7,545 bases of DNA from positions 1-7,545 of the forward strand of contig JAQBWG010000087.1 of NCBI GenBank assembly GCA_027625225.1, written 5' to 3'. Under the pieces are notes generated by a model. It was not told the DNA's origin and ran no database searches. It worked only from the letters and a program-made list of their open reading frames with translations. The translations under genes were made by a program, and so were the position numbers. The stretch is from Chloroflexota bacterium. Its GTDB lineage: Bacteria; Chloroflexota; Dehalococcoidia; Lucifugimonadales; VGZR01. Shown in pieces: positions 1 through 6,543 of the stretch (position 1 is the first letter of the stretch; each line of letters starts with the position of its first letter).

Positions 1-163
1 CAAAGCTGAAATACCACACCCGGACCGAAATAAACGAAACGACTTTTCGTGCAAAGTAAGACACACTCTAGAGCATCAAAAGGCATCATTTTCCAGCTAG
101 AGGGGCACATTCTGAAACCCCCGCGAAATTCGCAACATTTTCGGAAAATTTAGGAGACTAATC
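1..163. other. Non-coding leader upstream of the MetE-like gene
   Basis: No credible gene is seen here. The stretch is AT-richer than the genes and ends in a Shine-Dalgarno site (AGGAG, 152-156) seven bases before the ATG at 164. A 13-base palindrome (ATTTTC-G-GAAAAT, 137-149) lies just before that site. It is too tight for a hairpin loop but could be an operator half-pair. I could not pick out a convincing -35/-10 pair, so the promoter of the first gene is either weak, activator-dependent or outside the window. Confidence 0.5.
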
Positions 164-1186
164 ATGCCTGATTTGCCCATCTTGCCAACCACCGTCGTCG
201 GCTCCCACGCCAAACCCGGCTGGTGGCACCAGTGCAAAGACCTCGTGAACGCCGGTGAAAGGGGCCAAACCGACCTCGACGAACTCCTCACCGACGCCGT
301 CGACATCGCCATCCTCGACCAGGAAAGAGCGGGAATCGACATCATCACCGACGGCGAATCTCGTCGCCTCGACGGCTACGTCGACGGCTTCTACGACATC
401 ATCAAAGGCATCATTCCCAACCCGCCAAAACGCAAGGCCGGCCCCTGGGGCTACGACCAGCAGAAGCGGTACGAAGCCGTGGACAAGATTGACGTGCCGG
501 AGTACGGGCTAGGGATTATCGCCGAGTTCGAATATTTGAAAACCCACACTTCCAAAGCCACAAAGGTCTGCGCACCGGGCCCGCTGACCTTCGGCTCCCG
601 CATCAAACCGAACGAGCATTACGCCAGCACCGTGGCCGTGGCCGAGCGCTTCGCCAACGTCATCAACGTCGAACTCAAGGCGTTGGTGAAGGCGGGCGCG
701 ACGTTCATCCAGATCGATGAGCCGGCGCGGGGGAATGTGACGGGGCAGGAGATGGCCCGTTTGTTCAACATGGCGACGGAGGGTGTGGAGGCGAAACTGG
801 CGTTTCACATCTGTTTTGGGAATCGTTATGGCCGGTCGCGGTTCAAGCGTGACTATGCCGACTACTTCCCCGGTGCATTGGACGCCCGTGCGGACCAGTT
901 CGTGCTGGAGTTCGCCAGCCGGTTCATGGGGAATCTGCCGCAGTGGAAGGAGTGGTCGGACGGGCGCGAGCTGGGGGCGGGCATCATTGACGTGAAGTCG
1001 TTTTACCCGGAGACACCGGAGGACGTGGCGGGCCGGATCCATGAGGTGCTGCGGTACGCGGACGCGGAGAAGGTGTATCTGAATCCGGACTGCGGGTTCG
1101 GGTGGTCGCCGCGGTACATCGCTCTGGCGAAGCTCAAGGCGCTGGCCGAGGGCGCGAAGCTGGCGCGGCAACAGTTGTCGGGATAG
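164..1186 (+). CDS. MetE core-domain protein (cobalamin-independent methionine synthase family)
   Basis: A 340-residue protein matching the C-terminal catalytic (zinc) half of MetE; the N-terminal half of the roughly 750-residue enzyme is absent. Visible family marks are PTTVVGS at residues 8-14 (PTTTIGS in MetE), GE at 64-65 followed by R68 and D70, and QIDEP at 183-187. A complete zinc-ligand set is present: H215 and C217 in an HIC motif, E249, and C310 in NPDCGFG. MetE transfers a methyl group to homocysteine in the cytoplasm. Single-domain members are known with other methyl donors, and many bacterial copies are uncharacterised, so the substrate is open. The ATG at 164 is chosen for AGGAG seven bases upstream and because the conserved motif starts at residue 8. 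Codon choice changes abruptly near codon 172: alanine is 12 of 14 GCC before it and 16 of 23 GCG after it. No terminator follows before the next gene, 77 bases on. Confidence 0.93.
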   Translation: MPDLPILPTTVVGSHAKPGWWHQCKDLVNAGERGQTDLDELLTDAVDIAILDQERAGIDIITDGESRRLDGYVDGFYDIIKGIIPNPPKRKAGPWGYDQQKRYEAVDKIDVPEYGLGIIAEFEYLKTHTSKATKVCAPGPLTFGSRIKPNEHYASTVAVAERFANVINVELKALVKAGATFIQIDEPARGNVTGQEMARLFNMATEGVEAKLAFHICFGNRYGRSRFKRDYADYFPGALDARADQFVLEFASRFMGNLPQWKEWSDGRELGAGIIDVKSFYPETPEDVAGRIHEVLRYADAEKVYLNPDCGFGWSPRYIALAKLKALAEGAKLARQQLSG

Positions 1187-1247
1187 CATCGATAGGGTGC
1201 CATAAATCTAAGGATGGATGTTATTATTAACGACCTAACTAGACTAC

Positions 1248-1253
1248 GAGGGG
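1248..1253 (+). promoter_or_regulatory. Shine-Dalgarno site of the lipoprotein gene
   Basis: GAGGGG lies ten bases before ATG 1264 but only four before an in-frame TTG at 1258. The spacing and codon type favour ATG 1264, which also gives a conventional signal peptide start (MKSLFTR). Confidence 0.65.
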
Positions 1254-1263
1254 TTGATTGTTT

Positions 1264-1947
1264 ATGAAATCTCTATTTACACGACTATCCGGCCTTGCGT
1301 TTTTGCTTGTTGCTTTGGCCGTGGTGGCTGCAGCGTGCGGTACAGGCATTCCGGAGAGAGGGAGCGGCCTAAAGGGATCTGCTAAGGACGAGATTGTTAA
1401 GGTAGCCAACGTTACCGATTCGACCTCGCCGTATGCGTCTATCAATGTGGGAATCCTTGAATACATGATTATTCATGCATTCCACTATCATGTTGAAATA
1501 GTGGATGTGACATCGGCGAATCTGGAGCAGGCGCTTAAGGACGGAACCGTACATGTGGCGATTGATGTTCCCGGCTCGGAGAGCTGGCTCGGTGGAGCTG
1601 GAATTAATGACTACGGTGTGGTGTTTACCTCTGCCGACGGCGTTGAGTTTCATAAGGCGGTTAATCCTGGATTGGAAACACTGACTCCGGATTTGGCCGT
1701 GGCACTCCAGAAGATGGAAATACCGGAGCGCCGGTATGCCCAGATAGCGGAATGGCAGGTAGAGTTTAGTGTCACCGACCGTGAAAAGGTGGCTGTGTAC
1801 TACTTCTGGGAGTTCGACTTCACCGACGGCAGTTTCAAGGCGTGGATGGAATTTGACCCCTGGGATGACATTCGAGTCAACACCCAGACGGTGACACGCC
1901 TGATACGCGGTACTGAATACAAGGGTGCCGATCTGGTCAAAGACTAG
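1264..1947 (+). CDS. Small lipoprotein resembling a compact OpuAC-type substrate-binding protein
   Basis: A 227-residue predicted lipoprotein. Residues 1-7 carry K2 and R7, a hydrophobic stretch follows (about 8-24), and the segment ends in VAAAC with the lipid-modified cysteine at C25, so the mature protein should be membrane-anchored outside the cytoplasm. The mature part starts with a beta-strand/helix pattern (EIVKVANV, then VEIVDVTSANLEQALKDGTVHVAIDV) like the first lobe of OpuAC-type glycine betaine/choline binding proteins. PDLAVALQKMEIP later resembles the C-terminal part of such proteins. At 227 residues it is shorter than the usual 280-330, so part of the second lobe seems missing. 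No permease or ATPase gene is in the window. GC is lower than in its neighbours (85 of 180 bases over 1381-1560). It is probably co-transcribed with the hydrolase gene 11 bases downstream. The lipoprotein call is firm; the OpuAC relation rests on pattern only, and a lineage-specific lipoprotein remains possible. Confidence 0.8.
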   Translation: MKSLFTRLSGLAFLLVALAVVAAACGTGIPERGSGLKGSAKDEIVKVANVTDSTSPYASINVGILEYMIIHAFHYHVEIVDVTSANLEQALKDGTVHVAIDVPGSESWLGGAGINDYGVVFTSADGVEFHKAVNPGLETLTPDLAVALQKMEIPERRYAQIAEWQVEFSVTDREKVAVYYFWEFDFTDGSFKAWMEFDPWDDIRVNTQTVTRLIRGTEYKGADLVKD

Positions 1948-1958
1948 ATCGACGTCCT

Positions 1959-3017
1959 ATGACAGCATCCCCTCTTAAGGGAAAAGTTCAAACGGTTCTG
2001 GGGCCTGTGGCTCCTTCCGGGCTTGGTATCACGATGATGCACGAGCATCTTGTGCTGGACATCACGTGTTATATCCAGCAGGCGGAAGAGGCAAGCAACC
2101 GTTCTTACCGCGACAAGCCGGTCAGCATGGACTGGCTGGGCAACTTCAATGCATTGTTTTCGTACAACATGGAGAACATGCGGCTGCTCGATGAAAAGGC
2201 GGCCGTCGAGGAAGTCCTGAAGTTCAAGTACGCGGGCGGCGGCACGGTGGTGGATACCACCAGCCGGAACATCGGCCGCGACCCGCTCGCGCAGGCCCGC
2301 ATTTCCCGCGCCACCGGCCTCAATGTAGTCATGGGCGGGAGCTACTATGTGGCTATCGCTCATCCGGCCGAAATTGAGCGTATGAATGAGAAAGAAATCG
2401 CCGAAGTCATCATCCGTGACGTAACTGTCGGCGTCGGGGACACCGGCGTAAAGAGCGGCATCATCGGCGAGGTGGGTTGTTCGTGGCCGCGCCATCCGAA
2501 CGAACGAAAAGTGCTGCGCGCTTCAGGCATGGCCCAGAAGGAAACGGGCGCGCCCATCACCATTCACTCCACCGGACCGGAAGAGTCGCGACTGCAGACT
2601 ATCGAAGATTTGGTGAAGGGTGGGGCAGACCCCAAGCATGTGGTCATGGGGCATCTGGACAGCTTTCTAACCGACAAACAAGCCTTCAAGCGGCTAGCCG
2701 AGACGGGTTGCTATTTAGAGATTGACGTGTTCGGGTGGGAGAGTTCCGCGCTCGGGGCGAGACTGCCGGGCGTTACCTGGACGACGGACGTACAGCGCAT
2801 GGAGGCGTTGGAGTCGGTAATAGAAGCAGGGCATCTAGACCAGATTGTTATCGCGCAGGACGTGTGCCAGAAATGGATGTACACGCGCTACGGCGGCAAG
2901 GGCTTCGCGCATCTTTTGGAGAATATCGTGCCCAGGATGCGCAAGCGCGGCTGGACGCAGGCACAACTCGACACCATTCTGGTGAAGAACCCTGCGAAGG
3001 CACTGACGTTCAGCTAA
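1959..3017 (+). CDS. Phosphotriesterase-family metallohydrolase (amidohydrolase superfamily)
   Basis: A 352-residue TIM-barrel metal-dependent hydrolase. The metal-binding set is visible in order: HEH (H28, H30) in the conserved opening VQTVLGPVAPSGLGITMMHEH; E171 in GIIGEVGCS at the bridging position; H203 in ITIHSTGP; H232 in VVMGHLDS; and D301 in VIAQDVC. The ending NPAKALTF is typical of the family (NPARLLTF). True phosphotriesterases and PLL lactonases use a carboxylated lysine at the bridging position. A glutamate there is the pattern of E. coli PHP-like homologues, so organophosphate hydrolysis should not be assumed and the natural substrate (ester, lactone or phosphoester) is unknown. 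No signal peptide is seen, so it should be cytoplasmic. The ATG at 1959 lies 11 bases after the lipoprotein stop, has no clear Shine-Dalgarno and is probably translationally coupled. It is supported by the conserved N-terminal motif starting at residue 10. A strong terminator follows 21 bases after the stop. Confidence 0.93.
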   Translation: MTASPLKGKVQTVLGPVAPSGLGITMMHEHLVLDITCYIQQAEEASNRSYRDKPVSMDWLGNFNALFSYNMENMRLLDEKAAVEEVLKFKYAGGGTVVDTTSRNIGRDPLAQARISRATGLNVVMGGSYYVAIAHPAEIERMNEKEIAEVIIRDVTVGVGDTGVKSGIIGEVGCSWPRHPNERKVLRASGMAQKETGAPITIHSTGPEESRLQTIEDLVKGGADPKHVVMGHLDSFLTDKQAFKRLAETGCYLEIDVFGWESSALGARLPGVTWTTDVQRMEALESVIEAGHLDQIVIAQDVCQKWMYTRYGGKGFAHLLENIVPRMRKRGWTQAQLDTILVKNPAKALTFS

Positions 3018-3038
3018 TCCAGAAAACTTTGGAATAAC

Positions 3039-3073
3039 AAAAGGCCGTCGCGAACAATCGCGACGGCCTTTTT
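3039..3073. terminator. Bidirectional intrinsic terminator
   Basis: A perfect 14-bp inverted repeat (arms 3039-3052 and 3059-3072) has a GC-rich core GGCCGTCGCG, a six-base loop AACAAT, an A-run at its left foot and a T-run at its right foot. It therefore reads as a rho-independent terminator on both strands. It sits almost midway between the stops of two convergent genes (3017 on plus, 3094 on minus). Confidence 0.92.
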
Positions 3074-3093
3074 CTTTCGACGTTGTTAGTGTC

Positions 3094-4185
3094 TTACGGC
3101 TTCACGATGGAGCGAAGGACTTCGGTCTTGGTGTCCTTCCACTCCGATTTCTTGAACGCCTCGTTGATGTTGTCCAGCGAGAAGGTGTGGGAGCCGAGGT
3201 TGGCCAGCGGCGATCCGCGTTCCAGCATGCGTACTGCCGCGGGGAGCAGCCAGGGCGAGTAGTAGGACACGGGTACGATGTATTTGATGCCGTGGAGGAT
3301 GCGGTTGAAGTCCACGTTCACGAAGCTGCCTTTGAAGATACAGCCAATCTCGATATAGCGACCGCCGGGCCGGAGCATCTCAAGGCCTTCCGGTATCACG
3401 GCAGGGTAGCCGACGACCTCGACCACGGCGTCGGCGCCGGTGCGGTAGCCGACGAGCTCTTTCACCCGGGCTATGCGGTCTTCAGCGTTGGGGAGGTCGT
3501 TGATATTGATGGTGTAGTCGGCGCCGACCTTCTTCGCTAGCTCAAGACGGGGCGCCTGTCCATCAATGGAGATGATGAGGCCGGCTCCACGTTCTCGCGC
3601 GGCAGCGACGGCGTAGAGACCAAGTCCGCCCGCCCCCTGCACAACCACTGCGTCGCCGGGGCGAAGTTGGGCGCGCTCAATACCCTCCATGACCGTGCCC
3701 GCTGCGCAGTTGATGGGGGTTAGGGCTTCGTCGGACAGCTTGGTTTCCACCTTGAATACGAAGGTGCCGGGCTTGATGTAGTAGTACTCGGCATATCCGC
3801 CGTGGGCGTAGGGGTACTCTTTCACGCTCTTCATGCCCTGGAAGTTGTAAAGGCAGTTCGTAAACTCGCCGCGGGTGCAATGGTAGCAGCGGTGGCAAGG
3901 GGTGAAGTAGGTGAAGATGACCCGGTCGCCCTCTTTGAGCGAGTTGCCGTGGCTGTCGGTCTTCACCTTTTTGCCCATACTGTGGACACGACCGGTCAGC
4001 TCGTGGCCCAGGATGTAGTTGTGCGCCTTGATTTCGCCGCGCCAGACGTGCAGGTCGGAGCCGCACAGCCCGCAAGCGGAGACCTTTACCAAGATGCCAT
4101 CGTCTTCGACAGGCGGCGCGGGGTATTCACGAATTTCAAATTTAAAGTCGTCTACCAGAACAGCAGCTTTGCCAGTGATTGTCAT
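3094..4185 (-). CDS. Zinc-dependent alcohol dehydrogenase, MDR superfamily
   Basis: A 363-residue medium-chain dehydrogenase expected to oxidise an alcohol, or reduce an aldehyde or ketone, with a nicotinamide cofactor in the cytoplasm. Catalytic zinc residues are C41 (GLCGSDLH), H61 and E62 (LGHE), with C160 as a possible further ligand. The structural zinc lobe has four cysteines, C97, C100, C103 and C111 (CHRCYHC, then TNC). The Rossmann fingerprint GAGGLG is at 184-189, and D208 at the end of the second strand (IISID) favours NAD over NADP. The length is normal for the family. The frame opens at 4227, but ATG 4185 is chosen because AGGAGG sits eight bases upstream of it and the fold begins right after. 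It is transcribed alone, with its own promoter (4215-4243) and terminator. The family covers threonine, sorbitol and other alcohol dehydrogenases; the substrate cannot be called. Confidence 0.95.
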   Translation of the reverse strand: MTITGKAAVLVDDFKFEIREYPAPPVEDDGILVKVSACGLCGSDLHVWRGEIKAHNYILGHELTGRVHSMGKKVKTDSHGNSLKEGDRVIFTYFTPCHRCYHCTRGEFTNCLYNFQGMKSVKEYPYAHGGYAEYYYIKPGTFVFKVETKLSDEALTPINCAAGTVMEGIERAQLRPGDAVVVQGAGGLGLYAVAAARERGAGLIISIDGQAPRLELAKKVGADYTININDLPNAEDRIARVKELVGYRTGADAVVEVVGYPAVIPEGLEMLRPGGRYIEIGCIFKGSFVNVDFNRILHGIKYIVPVSYYSPWLLPAAVRMLERGSPLANLGSHTFSLDNINEAFKKSEWKDTKTEVLRSIVKP

Positions 4186-4193
4186 ATCCGATT

Positions 4194-4199
4194 CCTCCT
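4194..4199 (-). promoter_or_regulatory. Shine-Dalgarno site deciding the dehydrogenase start
   Basis: A consensus AGGAGG on the minus strand lies eight bases before ATG 4185. It rules out the longer reading from 4227, which would add 14 residues and would place this site inside the coding sequence. Confidence 0.85.
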
Positions 4200-4214
4200 C
4201 TTCTCGTAGGCGGA

Positions 4215-4243
4215 AATGTATCAGCACCCAATAGGGCCGTCAA
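4215..4243 (-). promoter_or_regulatory. Sigma70-type promoter for the alcohol dehydrogenase
   Basis: On the minus strand TTGACG (-35, 4238-4243) and TACATT (-10, 4215-4220) are separated by exactly 17 bases. TGA directly precedes the -10 hexamer as in an extended -10 promoter. Transcription would start near 4208, giving a leader of about 23 bases that contains the AGGAGG site. The match is good but read by eye. Confidence 0.65.
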
Positions 4244-4260
4244 CCTGAATCAACGACACC

Positions 4261-4288
4261 TTTTCGTTTGGGGACGAGCGGGTATAAT
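4261..4288 (+). promoter_or_regulatory. Probable promoter for the dimethylformamidase-like gene
   Basis: A perfect TATAAT (4283-4288) lies 39 bases before ATG 4328. The best -35 candidate at 16-bp spacing is TTTTCG (4261-4266), only three of six matches, so the promoter may need an activator. It faces away from the dehydrogenase promoter, with about 17 bases between the two -35 regions, so one bound regulator could affect both. Confidence 0.5.
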
Positions 4289-4314
4289 TGCGGGCGGCCC
4301 GTAGATACCCCGAG

Positions 4315-4320
4315 TGGAGG
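4315..4320 (+). promoter_or_regulatory. Shine-Dalgarno site deciding the dimethylformamidase-like start
   Basis: TGGAGG lies seven bases before ATG 4328. The open frame extends upstream to an ATG at 4268, but that lies 5' of the TATAAT box and its extra 20 residues look non-coding. Confidence 0.8.
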
Positions 4321-4327
4321 ACTTTTG

Positions 4328-6517
4328 ATGAAGCTGACCGGATATACCGATCCCATGAGTGTGCGTGCCGGAGACACGGTGCGGTTCATGGTGAGCAGTG
4401 AACTACCCAAATATAAGGCTGAAATCGTGCGACTGATTCACGGCGACCCGAATCCGAAGGGGCCGGGGACGAAGTTCGAGCGAATCAAGGCGTCCGTCAA
4501 CAAGGAGTACAAGGGACGGGTGCAAGAAATACGTGGCGGTTCCTATGTACAGGTTCCGGCCAATCCGCTTTTGGACTTCGCGCAAGGATTTACTATCCAG
4601 ATGTGGATTCGTCCGACGACGCCGAAGAAGGGCGAGCAGGGCATCGTGACATCCGGCTCTACACGGCTTGTGGTGGATAAAGACGGCCAGGTGGCGCTGA
4701 AGCTGGGCGGGAAAGTTGCCGTGCGCAGCGGTCTCGCTCTTGGAGAGCACGAATGGTATTTCGTGGCTGCGTCGTGGGACGCGAAGTCGGGCGCAGCGAA
4801 GGTGTATCTATACCCCGATCGCTGGCTGGAGCCGCATACAGGGAGCACAGTCGAGAAAAAAATCATTCCCAAGCCGTCGTTCGAGAACGGCAAGCCCTTG
4901 CTTGTCGCCGCCGCTCTGGAAAAGGGTGAGGTGACGGCGCACTACAACGGCAAGATCGAGAATCCGCGGTTGTTCAACCGGGCCTTGAGCGACTCCGAAG
5001 TCGAATCGCTGCATAGCGGGGCGTCTCTGACGGCGTTTGCGGACTCGCTGGTGGCGGCGTGGGACTTCGCGATCGGTTCGTCCACGCAACGCGCGACGGA
5101 TACGTCGTCGAATATGCTGCACGGGACGGTGATGAACATGCCGTTGCGGGCGTCCACCGGCCACAACTGGACGGGCGATGAGTATAAGTTCGACCGCGCG
5201 CCGGAGCAGTACGGGGCGATTCACTTCCACGACGATGACATTGACGACGCGCGTTGGGATGCGGACTTTGAGTGGGCGGTACCGAAGGGAACGCGGAGCG
5301 GGTTCTACGCGGCATACATCACGTCGGGCAAGGAGCACGACTTTATCCCGTTCTTCGTACGACCGAAGGTGGGCGAGGCGAGCGCTCCTATCGCGTATCT
5401 TGCACCGACAAACACGTATCTGGCGTATGGCAACGAACACATACCGGGCATCACGACGGAGTGGCTGCCCAACGCCAAACTAGACTTGCACCAGGAAGAA
5501 CGTAAATACGTTATCGCGAACGGGCTAAACAGCATGTACGACCACCATCGCGACGGCAGCGGTGTGGCGTACGCGACTCGTAAGGTGCCCATTCCCAACA
5601 TCAGGCCCGATTATGTGAGTCCGCCGCGAGGAGGCCCGCACTGTCTGGCGGCAGATTTGTACTTGATTGACTGGATGGAGAAAAAAGGGTTCGAGTACGA
5701 CGTGTTCATTGACGAGGACTTGCATCTGGACGGGCCGGAGCTTCTGGCGCCGTACAAAGTGCTGGTGACAGGGTCGCATCCGGAGTACTGGTCGGGCCCG
5801 ATGCTGGACGCCGTGGAGGCGTACCTGGCGAACGGCGGACGGCTGATGTATCTGGGTGGCAACGGGTTCTACTGGGTGACATCGTTTGACAAGGAACGGC
5901 CGCACGTCATCGAGATACGACGATGGGGCGGTACGGAGTCGTGGAAGGCGGAGCCAGGCGGGTACTATCACAGCACGACGGGAGAATTGGGTGGTGTCTG
6001 GCGTAACCGAAACAGGGCTCCGCAAAAACTGACGGGTGTCGGTTTCACAGCGCAGGGGTTCGACCAGAACCAGGCGTATAAGCGTCAACCGGGGAGCTTC
6101 GACAAGCGGGCAAAGTTTATCTTCGAGGGCGTGGATAAGGACGAAAATGTCGGCGACTTCGATTCGCTGGTATTGAACTGGGGCGCGGCGGGCGACGAAA
6201 TAGACCGCTACGACTCGGCCCTGGGAACGCCTCCGCATACGCTGTTGCTGGCGTCGTCGTTTGACCATACAGACGCCTACTTGCTGGTTATCGAAGACGC
6301 TGGCATCAATATGCCGGGGCTGGGTGGAAGTACGCATCCGATGGTGCATGCCGACATGACGTATATGGAGACGCCGAAGGGCGGCGGCGTGTTCTCGGTG
6401 GGTTCGATTTCTTGGATGGGGAGCCTGTCGTACAACGGCTATGACAACAACGTGTCACGAGTTACAGAGAACGTTTTGCGGCGGTTCCAGTCGCAAGAGC
6501 CACTGCCGAATAAATAG
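4328..6517 (+). CDS. N,N-dimethylformamidase large-subunit-like protein
   Basis: A 729-residue protein close in length to the known large subunit (about 760). Order of parts: a short beta-rich start (about 1-65); a LamG/concanavalin-like domain (about 66-245; FTIQMWIRPT, FNRALSDSEVESL, LVAAWDFA); a linker beta domain (to about 350); then the catalytic region with a Rossmann/glutaminase-like core (about 350-700). Dimethylformamidase hydrolyses the amide to dimethylamine and formate at a mononuclear iron held by two tyrosines and a glutamate. As I recall the Paracoccus numbering (Y399, Y440, E521, nearby H519), the matching residues are Y364 (TNTYLAYGN), Y404 (NSMYDHH), E486 and H484 (GSHPEYWS), at nearly constant offsets of 35-36. 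No signal peptide is seen. No gene for the small subunit (about 130 residues) is visible on either side within the window. Family membership is solid; the substrate may be another amide. The start is set by TGGAGG. It probably shares a transcript with the reductase 26 bases downstream. Confidence 0.88.
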   Translation: MKLTGYTDPMSVRAGDTVRFMVSSELPKYKAEIVRLIHGDPNPKGPGTKFERIKASVNKEYKGRVQEIRGGSYVQVPANPLLDFAQGFTIQMWIRPTTPKKGEQGIVTSGSTRLVVDKDGQVALKLGGKVAVRSGLALGEHEWYFVAASWDAKSGAAKVYLYPDRWLEPHTGSTVEKKIIPKPSFENGKPLLVAAALEKGEVTAHYNGKIENPRLFNRALSDSEVESLHSGASLTAFADSLVAAWDFAIGSSTQRATDTSSNMLHGTVMNMPLRASTGHNWTGDEYKFDRAPEQYGAIHFHDDDIDDARWDADFEWAVPKGTRSGFYAAYITSGKEHDFIPFFVRPKVGEASAPIAYLAPTNTYLAYGNEHIPGITTEWLPNAKLDLHQEERKYVIANGLNSMYDHHRDGSGVAYATRKVPIPNIRPDYVSPPRGGPHCLAADLYLIDWMEKKGFEYDVFIDEDLHLDGPELLAPYKVLVTGSHPEYWSGPMLDAVEAYLANGGRLMYLGGNGFYWVTSFDKERPHVIEIRRWGGTESWKAEPGGYYHSTTGELGGVWRNRNRAPQKLTGVGFTAQGFDQNQAYKRQPGSFDKRAKFIFEGVDKDENVGDFDSLVLNWGAAGDEIDRYDSALGTPPHTLLLASSFDHTDAYLLVIEDAGINMPGLGGSTHPMVHADMTYMETPKGGGVFSVGSISWMGSLSYNGYDNNVSRVTENVLRRFQSQEPLPNK

Positions 6518-6531
6518 AAAACCTAGGGTGC

Positions 6532-6537
6532 GAGGAG
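6532..6537 (+). promoter_or_regulatory. Shine-Dalgarno site for a GTG start
   Basis: GAGGAG lies six bases before GTG 6544. This supports the non-ATG start of the reductase gene, whose Rossmann motif begins only a few residues later. Confidence 0.8.
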
Positions 6538-6543
6538 AGACTG

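Noticed and set aside
34..50. Small inverted repeat ACGAAA-N5-TTTCGT read as a terminator
   Set aside because: Only six AT-rich base pairs with no following T-run.
137..149. Palindrome ATTTTC-G-GAAAAT as a hairpin or riboswitch element
   Set aside because: A one-base loop cannot form a stable hairpin, and a 6+6 AT-rich palindrome is expected by chance; kept only as a possible operator in the leader entry.
509..1189. Antisense open frame of 226 codons across the MetE-like gene
   Set aside because: Arg/Leu-rich shadow composition, no motif and no ribosome site; the opposite strand carries a complete zinc-site protein.
1222..1227. TATTAT as a -10 box for the lipoprotein gene
   Set aside because: No matching -35 hexamer at 16-18 bases; read-through from the preceding gene is equally possible.
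1959..3017. Call as a true organophosphate-degrading phosphotriesterase
   Set aside because: The bridging residue appears to be glutamate (E171), not carboxylated lysine.
4186..4227. Fourteen-residue N-terminal extension of the alcohol dehydrogenase (MLIHFRL...)
   Set aside because: It would place the AGGAGG site and the predicted -10 box inside the coding sequence; the family fold starts at the internal methionine.
4268..4327. Twenty-residue N-terminal extension of the dimethylformamidase-like protein
   Set aside because: It begins upstream of the TATAAT box and lacks its own ribosome site; ATG 4328 has TGGAGG at seven bases.
4808..5440. Antisense open frame of 210 codons
   Set aside because: Arg/Val-rich shadow translation overlapping well-supported coding sequence.
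5525..6349. Long antisense open frame (274 codons, minus strand) inside the dimethylformamidase-like gene
   Set aside because: Its translation is rich in Arg, Val, His and Pro without recognisable motifs, as expected for a shadow of a high-GC gene; the plus-strand frame has clear domains.
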